7,194 bases of DNA from contig SLRW01000003.1 of assembly GCA_007130745.1 (NCBI GenBank), positions 1-7,194 on the forward strand. The letters are read 5' to 3'. Within the stretch, counting starts at the first letter, position 1; each line of letters begins with the position of its first letter. Position numbers and translations under genes: made by a program. Below are positions 1 to 5,534 of this stretch, piece after piece. The notes beneath the pieces were generated by a model that saw nothing but the letters and a program-made list of their open reading frames with translations, was not told the origin of the DNA and did no database searches. This DNA is from Gammaproteobacteria bacterium. Lineage in GTDB: Bacteria > Pseudomonadota > Gammaproteobacteria > UBA5335 > SLRW01.

Positions 1-1564
1 CCCGTTGGCCGATGACTTCCAGGGCGTTGGCCACGGCGTAGATGAGGGCGGAGGGGTTGAAGTGGGCCTCGCGTCCGTCGCTTTCCAGGTATTTCAGGTA
101 CAGGTCGTGGGCGGTGCCATGCGGGGCCTCGAACAGCATGGCGCCGTTCTTGCTTTCGATGATCGAGCTGGCTGTGGCCAGGCTGCCCCCGAGCGCGGCG
201 GAGATGTCAGAGAAGATATCGCCGTCCAGGTTCTGGGCTGGATAGAGTGCGTTTCTCGGCGGGTCGGTGATCATCTTGATGAGCTGGCTGGAGGGCCGCA
301 TGATCATGAAGGAGGGGGGCGGAGTGCCGGATTCGGCCAGTTCGCGACGCACGTCGGTGATCACGGTGCTGAAGACTTCGTCGTATTCCATGTACTCGCG
401 CTTGAGGCCAAAGTAGACCTCCTTGTCCTTGCGCGAGGCATCGCGGAATACCTGGCTGATCCAGTCCTTGATGGCCTGCTTGTCATTGGCCATCAGCAGG
501 ATCGGGTCGCCTTGCCGGACCCGGCGCACATGCTTTTCGTCGCCGTCGATGATGACCTTGACCAGGCCGTCTTCCTCCGCCGGCATATTGAAGCTGCCGT
601 ACTGGTCGCCGCCGCCGGCGCTCATGCGCGACAGTGATACATGGGCCTTGCGGTCGGGGATGCCGAAGCGCTTTAACTGATTGACCAGCTTGTACAGCTT
701 GCGTCCCGTGTTGTTGTCGGGCACGCCCCACAGCGCGCGCTCGGGCGGGTTGGCGACAATCCGCGCGGCCTGGGCATCGATCAGTTCGTACTGGTAGTGC
801 AACCCCAGGGTTTTGAATTGCGTTTTGTACTCGCTCTCGTAGATGCTTTCGATGGTCGTGCGCATGACGCCGTCATAGCCTGGAATCACGGTGTCCTTGA
901 GCCCCAGATAGACGTTTCGCTGCTCGTCAATGGCGCGCTGGAAGAAGCGGTGGGCCCAGGCCTTTACATCCTCAAGGTGATTGGTGACCAGCATCCAGGG
1001 GTCGCCCTTGCTGATCTCCCGGCGGTGCAGTTCAACCGGGTCACCGCTGTTGCCGACGAACATCAGCTTGATCATGCCGCTGGCCCGGGACAGGCGGTTA
1101 TAGCTGTCCTTGATGCCGCCGGTGTCCATGGTGTCGACTTCGATATCCCGACCGATCCATTCGGGTCGGCGCACCTTGAGGTTGCGGAACTGGATATCCT
1201 CGCGGGTAATGTTGCCGCCGATACCCTTGCGGATGGCCCCGTTGGGTGATTTGGTGGCCAGGGGTTTGAGCGATTCGCGCTTCATTTCGGGGTGTTTTTC
1301 CAGCAGCTCGTTGAGTTGCTGACGGTTAACCGTAATACCCGCATTCTTTATGCCCACGCCATAACAGTTGAGCGCTTCTATGGCTTCAGTGACCGCCTCG
1401 CCATTGGTGAGCAGCCGGTTTTCCGCGGACAGGTCAATCTCCACAAAGGCCATGTCCAGCCGGGCACTGACAAACCTGGCGAGGATGGCCTCAAAAGCAA
1501 TCTGCGCCATCTCGTCGCCGTGCAGAATGACCAGCGGTGCGTCAACCTTGATCTTGTCAGACAT
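1..1564 (-). CDS. icd: Isocitrate dehydrogenase, probably NAD+-dependent, enlarged type with internal duplication (3' end outside window)
   Basis: Oxidatively decarboxylates isocitrate to 2-oxoglutarate in the TCA cycle, in the cytoplasm. Residues 1-521 are visible; perhaps 60-80 C-terminal residues lie beyond base 1. The start is ATG at 1562-1564 with GGAGAA just upstream. Compared with human IDH1, Thr78, the KSPNG motif (105-109), Arg112 and Arg121 of the substrate site are present, as are metal-binding Asp449 and Asp453 in NLDGDIFSD. In the nucleotide-site motif HGTAHDLY (482-489), Asp487-Leu488 replace the Arg-His that binds the NADP 2'-phosphate, which predicts NAD+. From memory, the Congregibacter litoralis NAD-IDH has the same pair at the same numbers. 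Residues about 141-291 and 308-454 are diverged copies of the clasp and small-domain region, so the chain is well over 100 residues longer than IDH1. Family assignment is secure; cofactor choice is inferred. Confidence 0.93.
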   Translation of the reverse strand, partial: MSDKIKVDAPLVILHGDEMAQIAFEAILARFVSARLDMAFVEIDLSAENRLLTNGEAVTEAIEALNCYGVGIKNAGITVNRQQLNELLEKHPEMKRESLKPLATKSPNGAIRKGIGGNITREDIQFRNLKVRRPEWIGRDIEVDTMDTGGIKDSYNRLSRASGMIKLMFVGNSGDPVELHRREISKGDPWMLVTNHLEDVKAWAHRFFQRAIDEQRNVYLGLKDTVIPGYDGVMRTTIESIYESEYKTQFKTLGLHYQYELIDAQAARIVANPPERALWGVPDNNTGRKLYKLVNQLKRFGIPDRKAHVSLSRMSAGGGDQYGSFNMPAEEDGLVKVIIDGDEKHVRRVRQGDPILLMANDKQAIKDWISQVFRDASRKDKEVYFGLKREYMEYDEVFSTVITDVRRELAESGTPPPSFMIMRPSSQLIKMITDPPRNALYPAQNLDGDIFSDISAALGGSLATASSIIESKNGAMLFEAPHGTAHDLYLKYLESDGREAHFNPSALIYAVANALEVIGQR

Positions 1565-1640
1565 GGGTTCTCCAGTGGAGTGTTGTCCCCGCCCTGTTCG
1601 CCGACAGTTGGAATCAGGTCCGGAAATGCAATCAGTCGGG

Positions 1641-1669
1641 AGAATAAGTCCGGTAGCTGTTTTGATCAA
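1641..1669 (-). promoter_or_regulatory. Candidate sigma-70 promoter of icd
   Basis: On the minus strand TTGATC (1669-1664) and TATTCT (1646-1641) are separated by exactly 17 bases. Each matches its consensus at four of six positions. Transcription would begin near 1634 and leave a leader of about 70 bases before the icd ATG. The -35 lies within the perfect 10-base palindrome TTTGATCAAA (1661-1670). This is a sequence-only prediction. Confidence 0.5.
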
Positions 1670-1686
1670 ACGCCCGACGGCTTGAT

Positions 1687-2265
1687 TTGACCCGTGCCGG
1701 CAGCGTGGTCGAGGTGGATCCGGTGCTCGTCGCCACCCGCCGCGAGGCGCTGGAGGAGCCCTGTTGCACCATGATAGGCCATATGCGCCACGAGATTGCG
1801 CACATGCTCTGGTGGCGGCTCAGTTTGCGCGATGATTTTCTCGACGCCTTTCGTGACATGTTCGGCGACGAGCGTGCGGATTATCGCGCCGCGCTCCAGC
1901 ACTACTTCAATAATGGTCCGCCACCCGACTGGCGGCAGCGCTTCATGACCTCCTGTGCCGCTGCGCATCCGCATGAGGACTGGGCCGAGACCACCGCGCA
2001 TTTGCTGCACTTGACCGATATTACCGACAGTTTTGTGGCAGCGGGGGTGTCCTCGCCGGAGTTGCCGCATTCAGGCTGGGACCAGTATTCGGAACCGAAT
2101 GCCGAGCGTCTGATCCACGTCGCGGCTTCTCTTGCCGTGGGCGTCAATCATGTGAATCGCGCCATGGGCTTGTCGGATCTTTACCTCTTTGTGCTCTCGC
2201 AAATCGCACGCCACAAGCTTGCCTTCGTGCATGACTGGTTGCGCCGGGGCGCTCAGGGGCTGTGA
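1687..2265 (+). CDS. Putative zinc-binding metallopeptidase, N-terminally truncated; possible gene remnant
   Basis: Matches the C-terminal domain of the putative zinc-binding metallopeptidase family whose full-length members have an N-terminal zinc ribbon and about 330-360 residues. Landmarks, numbered from TTG 1687, are EPCCTMIGH (24-32), HEIAH (35-39, zinc ligands and catalytic Glu), FGDERADY (59-66), HPHEDWAETTAH (94-105) and the NHVNRAMGLSDLY stretch (154-166). The zinc-ribbon half is missing. The frame is closed by TGA at 1663-1665, and the remaining 5' space is occupied by the divergent icd promoter and start. The start is uncertain: TTG 1687 and GTG 1705 have no ribosome-binding site. 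ATG 1771 has GGAGGAG 12 bases upstream but would begin inside the conserved domain. The open frame and intact motifs leave room for a functional short protein, but decay by 5' loss is at least as likely. No function for the family is established that I can name. Confidence 0.7.
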   Translation: MTRAGSVVEVDPVLVATRREALEEPCCTMIGHMRHEIAHMLWWRLSLRDDFLDAFRDMFGDERADYRAALQHYFNNGPPPDWRQRFMTSCAAAHPHEDWAETTAHLLHLTDITDSFVAAGVSSPELPHSGWDQYSEPNAERLIHVAASLAVGVNHVNRAMGLSDLYLFVLSQIARHKLAFVHDWLRRGAQGL

Positions 2266-2338
2266 GCGCCTGGTTTGAGATGGGGTTGATCAGCTGCCTG
2301 CCCCTGCGGAACACAGAAACCTCCTGAATCCGGCCTGG

Positions 2339-2368
2339 TTGCTCTTTTAGTGTCCGGCATGGAATACT
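2339..2368 (+). promoter_or_regulatory. Candidate umuDC promoter
   Basis: TTGCTC (2339-2344) and AATACT (2363-2368) are 18 bases apart, a reasonable sigma-70 arrangement. The -10 runs into the left arm of the LexA box, so bound LexA would block RNA polymerase. Transcription would start around 2375, leaving a leader of roughly 25 bases with a Shine-Dalgarno GGGAG at 2389-2393, seven bases before the umuD ATG. Confidence 0.45.
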
Positions 2369-2384
2369 GATTTTTTATACAGCA
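2365..2384 (+). promoter_or_regulatory. LexA operator (SOS box)
   Basis: The 20 bases TACTGATTTTTTATACAGCA closely match the gammaproteobacterial LexA consensus: CTG and CAG arms separated by ten A/T bases, with the preceding TA and following CA. The box ends 16 bases before the umuD ATG. LexA should repress the operon until RecA filaments formed on damaged DNA trigger LexA self-cleavage. Only one box is visible. Confidence 0.9.
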
Positions 2385-2400
2385 TTTCGGGAGTGATTTC

Positions 2401-2802
2401 ATGTCAGCAGAAGTGGCCGTGCCGCTGTTTCTGGATTCGGTGGCGGCGGGCTTTCCTTCGCCGGCACAGGACTATATCGAGCAGTCGCTGGATCTGAACG
2501 CGCTGTGCGTGAAGCGTCCGGCGGCGACATTTTTCGTGCGGGTGAGCGGGGAGTCCATGACTGGTGCCGGGATTTATTCCGATGATGTGCTGGTGGTGGA
2601 CCGTTCACTGACGCCCCGTCACGGCGACATTATCATTGCCGCGCTGTACGGGGAGTTTACGGTCAAGGAACTGTGCCTGCGGCCCGTGCCGAAGCTGCTG
2701 GCGCATAATCCGGCCTGTGACGCGATTGAGTTGCCGGACCCGGAGGCGCTGGAAGTCTTCGGCGTGGTGACCGGCGTGGTACGCACCCTGCAGCGAGGCT
2801 GA
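2401..2802 (+). CDS. umuD: UmuD, self-cleaving subunit of DNA polymerase V
   Basis: Encodes a 133-residue S24 (LexA-like) peptidase. After RecA-stimulated self-cleavage, UmuD' dimers join UmuC to form Pol V, which copies past DNA lesions. The cleavage site is Ala16-Gly17 in VAAGFPSPAQDY, where E. coli has Cys24-Gly25. The catalytic pair is Ser52 in SGESM and Lys89 in GEFTVKEL, 37 residues apart as in E. coli. The N-terminal arm is eight residues shorter than in E. coli, and total length is 133 against 139. Start ATG 2401 is preceded by GGGAG at 2389-2393. It is the first gene of a two-gene operon, four bases from umuC, under the LexA box. Cys-to-Ala at the cleavage site is conservative, since LexA itself cleaves at Ala-Gly. 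Confidence 0.96.
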   Translation: MSAEVAVPLFLDSVAAGFPSPAQDYIEQSLDLNALCVKRPAATFFVRVSGESMTGAGIYSDDVLVVDRSLTPRHGDIIIAALYGEFTVKELCLRPVPKLLAHNPACDAIELPDPEALEVFGVVTGVVRTLQRG

Positions 2803-2806
2803 AGTT

Positions 2807-4057
2807 GTGTTTGCCCTGGTGGATTGCAATCATTTCTATGCGGCGTGCGAGCGGTTGTTCCGCCCGGATCTGCACGGTCGGGCGATTGTGGTGTTGTCCA
2901 ATAACGATGGCTGTGTAGTGGCGCGTTCGCCGGAAGCGAAAGCACTGGGTGTCGGCATGGGCGTGCCGGCTTTTAAGGTGCAGTCGCTGTGTCGACGCCA
3001 CGACGTGACGGTGTTTTCCTCGAATTATGCCCTGTATGCGGATATGTCCTCGCGGGTGGTGCAAACCTTGGCAGCACTGGCGCCGGCGGTGGAGGTGTAT
3101 TCCATCGATGAATGTTTTCTGGATCTGGCCGGGATGAACCGACTGGACGCTTTCGGTGAACGGGTGTGCCGGAGGGTGCGGCAGTGGACAGGGTTGCCGG
3201 TGTGCGTGGGTATCGCCCCCACCCGCACGCTGGCCAAGCTGGCCAATCATGTTGCCAAGCAGGATTCGGGCGGGGCGGGGGTAAGACTGCTGGATACCCC
3301 GATGCGCCGGCAGGCTGTGCTGGCACAGATGCCGGTGGAATCTATATGGGGCGTGGGTCAGCGGCTCGGGGCAAGGTTGCGTGAGCAAGGCACGGAGACG
3401 GCGCTGGATCTGGCGCAAGCCGAGCCCGGGATGATGCGCCGGCGTTATTCGGTGGTGCTGGCGCGTACCATCGCCGAGCTCAACGGCGAGTCCTGCCTGG
3501 GGCCGCAGGATCTGCCGGCGGCGCGCCGGCAGATTGTGTCTTCGCGTTCTTTCGGGCAGCGGGTCACCGGCCAGGCCCGGATGCAGGAAGCCGTATCCGC
3601 CTACACCGCACGGGCGATGGAGCGATTGCGCGCCGGCGGACAGTGCGCGCGGGTGCTGACGGTGTTGATCCACACCAGCCCCTTTGCGCAGGGCGAGCCG
3701 GGCTACAGCAATGCCGCCACCGGCGCGCTGGTGCGGCCGACGCAGGATACGCGTGTCATGTCAGGGCTGGCCGGGCGGTTACTGGCGAGTATCTGGCGCG
3801 ACGGTTATCGCTACGTCAAGGCCGGGGTCGTGCTGGGGGAGCTGCAGGCCGCCGGTCGGGGGCAGGAGGATTTGTTTGCTGATGCGGATAGTGGGCAGCA
3901 AACGGCGCTGATGGCGACACTGGACAAAATTAACAAGCGGGCTACGGGGCAGGTGTGGTTTGCCGGGCAGGGGGTGAATCCGGCCTGGGCCATGAAACGC
4001 GGGCGACTGTCCCCCGGCTACACTACGCGCTGGGCAGATTTGCCGGCGGTGCACTAG
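2807..4057 (+). CDS. umuC: UmuC, catalytic subunit of DNA polymerase V (Y-family)
   Basis: A 416-residue error-prone translesion polymerase (E. coli UmuC has 422). Palm residues are intact: Asp6 in LVDCNHFYA, and Asp101-Glu102 in YSIDECFLDL hold the two metal ions. Tyr11 occupies the sugar steric-gate position. The fingers motif SNNDGCVVARS (31-41) and the thumb helix-hairpin-helix region near VESIWGVGQRLG (177-188) follow. The little finger covers roughly 240-350. QEDLF (353-357) matches the Qxx(L/I)F beta-clamp-binding motif. A typical UmuC C-terminal tail follows (NKRATGQVWFAGQG, 376-389, through the MKRGRLSPGYTTRW stretch). The start is GTG 2807, with GAGG at 2795-2798 inside the end of umuD and eight bases away, which suggests coupled translation. 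A hairpin overlaps its stop codon. Confidence 0.97.
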   Translation: MFALVDCNHFYAACERLFRPDLHGRAIVVLSNNDGCVVARSPEAKALGVGMGVPAFKVQSLCRRHDVTVFSSNYALYADMSSRVVQTLAALAPAVEVYSIDECFLDLAGMNRLDAFGERVCRRVRQWTGLPVCVGIAPTRTLAKLANHVAKQDSGGAGVRLLDTPMRRQAVLAQMPVESIWGVGQRLGARLREQGTETALDLAQAEPGMMRRRYSVVLARTIAELNGESCLGPQDLPAARRQIVSSRSFGQRVTGQARMQEAVSAYTARAMERLRAGGQCARVLTVLIHTSPFAQGEPGYSNAATGALVRPTQDTRVMSGLAGRLLASIWRDGYRYVKAGVVLGELQAAGRGQEDLFADADSGQQTALMATLDKINKRATGQVWFAGQGVNPAWAMKRGRLSPGYTTRWADLPAVH

Positions 4058-4089
4058 GCAAACGTTGATGAATTCACCAGCGTTTGTCT
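4056..4089. terminator. Hairpin between convergent umuC and lipoprotein genes
   Basis: Bases 4056-4070 pair with 4075-4089 around the loop AATT. There are 15 positions with one A-C mismatch (4068/4077) and two G-T wobbles on the plus strand. The hairpin starts within the umuC stop codon, and its other edge is eight bases from the stop of the opposing lipoprotein gene. No U-tract follows on either strand, so it may act as an mRNA 3'-end stabiliser or a weak bidirectional terminator rather than a classical intrinsic one. Confidence 0.55.
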
Positions 4090-4097
4090 GGAGCAAA

Positions 4098-4445
4098 CTA
4101 CCACTCGCCCTGAATTTGCACATCACCCCGGTGGTGCTGAATCCGGCTGCGGGGCCGGAGGTAGTATTCGCTGTGGCCGTGTTGCTGATGGTGAAAGTTG
4201 CCCCGGGCCGGATAGCCGCGGTGATAGTGAGGATAACCGCCTGGCACCCGGGTGGAGCGCTGGATGGTGCCATCACCACTGACAAAGCCCTGGCTGCTGC
4301 CGGAATATTCCCGACTGTGGACTACGCCGGGGTGAAGCGGCTGGATAACCGTAGCGGAGTTTTTGACGCCACCCGAGACGCCGCTCTGGGTTGCACAGCC
4401 GACCAGCGCCGTGATGCTCAGCAGAATAAACAAATGACAGCGCAT
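4098..4445 (-). CDS. Small His/Gly/Tyr-rich lipoprotein of unknown function
   Basis: A 115-residue protein with a type II signal peptide: MRCH, a hydrophobic stretch (5-15), then lipobox LVGC with Cys17 as the lipidated residue. The residue after Cys is Ala, not Asp, so by the E. coli Lol rule it would go to the outer membrane. The mature part begins with a Ser/Gly/Gln-rich, probably disordered segment. It ends in a tail with eight His at positions 73-105, interspersed with Tyr, Gly and Arg. The start ATG at 4443-4445 has a strong GGAGGG (4455-4450) four bases upstream. The gene converges on umuC and diverges from the DUF924 gene. I do not recognise a family. The His cluster could bind metal, but that is a guess from composition. 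Confidence 0.75.
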   Translation of the reverse strand: MRCHLFILLSITALVGCATQSGVSGGVKNSATVIQPLHPGVVHSREYSGSSQGFVSGDGTIQRSTRVPGGYPHYHRGYPARGNFHHQQHGHSEYYLRPRSRIQHHRGDVQIQGEW

Positions 4446-4486
4446 GACACCCTCCGCTTGTTCAGCACTCCGATTGCGGCTGTTTC

Positions 4487-4495
4487 AGATTAGCA
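4487..4495 (-). promoter_or_regulatory. Candidate extended -10 promoter of the lipoprotein gene
   Basis: On the minus strand the bases read TGCTAATCT (4495-4487), an extended -10 (TGn plus TAATCT). No convincing -35 is visible. Transcription would begin about 35 bases before the lipoprotein ATG. Weak, motif-only support. Confidence 0.35.
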
Positions 4496-4590
4496 CAGGT
4501 CCAGCCGCGGGGATGATCGGGCGTGGCACAATGGCGCTGGTGAGTCAGGGCGTGGTGGTGGCTGCCCGCGTGGGCCGGAATACAATGCAA

Positions 4591-4596
4591 AGGGGG
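4591..4596 (+). promoter_or_regulatory. Ribosome-binding site deciding the DUF924 start
   Basis: AGGGGG lies nine bases before ATG 4606 but directly abuts ATG 4597 and follows ATG 4585, so 4606 is the well-placed start. A TACAAT hexamer at 4581-4586 could be a -10, but it would give a very short leader and has no clear -35. Confidence 0.6.
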
Positions 4597-4605
4597 ATGA
4601 TCGGG

Positions 4606-5142
4606 ATGCAGGAAGCCGTACTGGAATTCTGGTTCGACGAACTGGAGCAGGCGCAATGGTGGCACAAGGATGGCGCACTGGATGCGCTGATTGCCGAACG
4701 CTTCGGCACGCTGCATGCCAGGGCGTTGCAGTGCGAGCTGTATGACTGGCGCCGGACGGCGCAGGGCCGGCTGGCCGAGATCATTGTGCTGGATCAGTTC
4801 TCACGCAATATCTACCGGGATACGCCGGCGGCTTTTGCCGGTGATCCGCTGGCCTTGGCGCTGGCGCAGACGGCGGTGGCGGCAGGTGCCGATCAGGTAT
4901 TGACGCCGACGCAGAAGAGCTTCCTGTATATGCCTTATATGCACAGCGAGTCACTGGCGATACATGAGCAGGCCGTCAAGCTGTATTCGCAACCGGGGCT
5001 GGAGTTCAACCTGGATTTCGAGATCCGGCACAAGGAGATTATCGAACGCTTCAATCGTTACCCCCACCGCAATGCTATTTTGGGGCGAGAGTCCACGCCT
5101 GATGAAGTCGACTTTCTCAGACAACCGGGCTCGTCATTCTAG
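4606..5142 (+). CDS. DUF924 family protein
   Basis: A 178-residue soluble, mainly helical protein of the DUF924 family, whose biochemical role is not established. Family landmarks, numbered from ATG 4606, are the N-terminal VLEFWFDEL (5-13), LDQFSRNIYR (61-70), the FLYMPYMHSES stretch (106-116), and the C-terminal RFNRYPHRNAILGRES block followed by the terminal PGSSF. The length is normal for the family. The frame is open from 4444, but the extra residues do not look like this family, and the Shine-Dalgarno points to 4606, giving the expected family N-terminus MQEAVLEFWF. The intergenic region shared with the divergent lipoprotein gene is 160 bases. The next gene converges on it. No signal peptide or membrane segment is visible. 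The family is fairly common in proteobacteria; nothing here ties it to its neighbours. Confidence 0.9.
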   Translation: MQEAVLEFWFDELEQAQWWHKDGALDALIAERFGTLHARALQCELYDWRRTAQGRLAEIIVLDQFSRNIYRDTPAAFAGDPLALALAQTAVAAGADQVLTPTQKSFLYMPYMHSESLAIHEQAVKLYSQPGLEFNLDFEIRHKEIIERFNRYPHRNAILGRESTPDEVDFLRQPGSSF

Positions 5143-5155
5143 GGCAACGCAAGTT

Positions 5156-5199
5156 AAAAATGATGGTCTCTGTGGGGCTATTCGAAAATAAGCCACAGA
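5156..5199 (-). terminator. Possible terminator of the small membrane-protein gene
   Basis: TCTGTGG (5169-5175) and CCACAGA (5193-5199) form a perfect 7-base stem. The inner bases can add a short A/T stem (5179-5182 with 5187-5190). On the minus strand a run of five T (5160-5156) follows, but only after about eight bases. The stop codon of the membrane-protein gene lies in the loop. The late T-run makes this a weak intrinsic terminator candidate. Confidence 0.35.
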
Positions 5200-5474
5200 A
5201 CGGTCAGGGCGAGCACAATCCCTGCCACCATGACAAAGCGGGTCAGGTTGGACGAAGACTCCCGGCGCATTTCCTCAAGCTGACGGTAAACCTCCGGATG
5301 ATGCTCGATGTATTCGTCGATGCGCACCCGGGCCTCTTGAAGGCTGATATTTTGTTCCCTTGCCAGCAGCGAAATGGCTTCCAGTGAACGCCCTTCCATG
5401 AGAGTGTCCGCGATCAGCCGGGGCAGTGCAGGCCCGTGTTGGTGTTCATGCTCGGCGTCATGCTGGTGATCCAC
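5178..5474 (-). CDS. Small tail-anchored membrane protein with His-rich N-terminus and L7/L12-like segment
   Basis: A 98-residue protein I cannot assign to a named gene. It has three parts. The N-terminus is acidic and His-rich, with His at 3, 5, 9, 11 and 13. A charged helical segment follows, and its SLEAISLLAREQNISLQEAR stretch (30-49) resembles the EAIKLLREQTGLxLKEAK pattern of the ribosomal protein L7/L12 C-terminal domain. A single membrane helix runs from about 79 to 97, ending LWLIFE. Arg residues before the helix (70, 71, 79) suggest the bulk faces the cytoplasm. The start is GTG 5474, because AGGAGGT lies six bases upstream of it; the GTG two codons earlier touches the Shine-Dalgarno. 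The gene lies 60 bases downstream of the cupin gene on the same strand and may be co-transcribed with it. The L7/L12 likeness is by eye and need not mean ribosomal function. Confidence 0.75.
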   Translation of the reverse strand: MDHQHDAEHEHQHGPALPRLIADTLMEGRSLEAISLLAREQNISLQEARVRIDEYIEHHPEVYRQLEEMRRESSSNLTRFVMVAGIVLALTVLWLIFE

Positions 5475-5480
5475 GGGCAC

Positions 5481-5487
5481 ACCTCCT
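5481..5487 (-). promoter_or_regulatory. Ribosome-binding site deciding the small membrane-protein start
   Basis: On the minus strand AGGAGGT is a near-perfect Shine-Dalgarno. It is immediately adjacent to GTG 5480 and six bases from GTG 5474, so initiation at 5474 is favoured. Confidence 0.7.
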
Positions 5488-5503
5488 GTGTCGGCTGTGC
5501 CAT

Positions 5504-5518
5504 GGCCGGATGCCGGCC
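5504..5518. repeat. GC-rich inverted repeat between cupin and small membrane-protein genes
   Basis: GGCCGG-ATG-CCGGCC is a perfect 6-base inverted repeat with a three-base loop, in the 60-base gap between the two minus-strand genes. A second short pairing (GGGG 5519-5522 with CCCC 5530-5533) lies beside it. No T-run follows. It could be an intercistronic mRNA structure or chance in GC-rich DNA. Confidence 0.35.
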
Positions 5519-5534
5519 GGGGCGGCGGTCCCCG

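Noticed and set aside
1661..1670. TTTGATCAAA palindrome as an FNR/CRP-type site
   Set aside because: FNR sites need TTGAT and ATCAA separated by four bases; this palindrome has no such gap, so it is probably just the -35 context.
5..1690. Plus-strand open frames of 210, 150 and 132 codons
   Set aside because: They lie antisense to the isocitrate dehydrogenase gene; their low-complexity, Gly/Val/His/Asp-rich composition is typical of antisense readings of GC-rich coding DNA.
2663..3673. 336-codon minus-strand open frame
   Set aside because: It is antisense to umuC and umuD, which are intact; the translation is His/Arg/Pro-rich and resembles no family.
4065..4493. 142-codon plus-strand frame after umuC
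   Set aside because: It is antisense to the lipoprotein gene, which has a far better signal peptide and ribosome-binding site.
4524..4540. Possible sigma-54 promoter (TGGCAC near 4524)
   Set aside because: The GG and GC elements are off by one base from the required 10-base spacing and no TTGC element is present.
4444..4605. Longer N-terminus for the DUF924 protein
   Set aside because: The extra residues do not resemble the family, and the Shine-Dalgarno at 4591-4596 is correctly placed only for ATG 4606.
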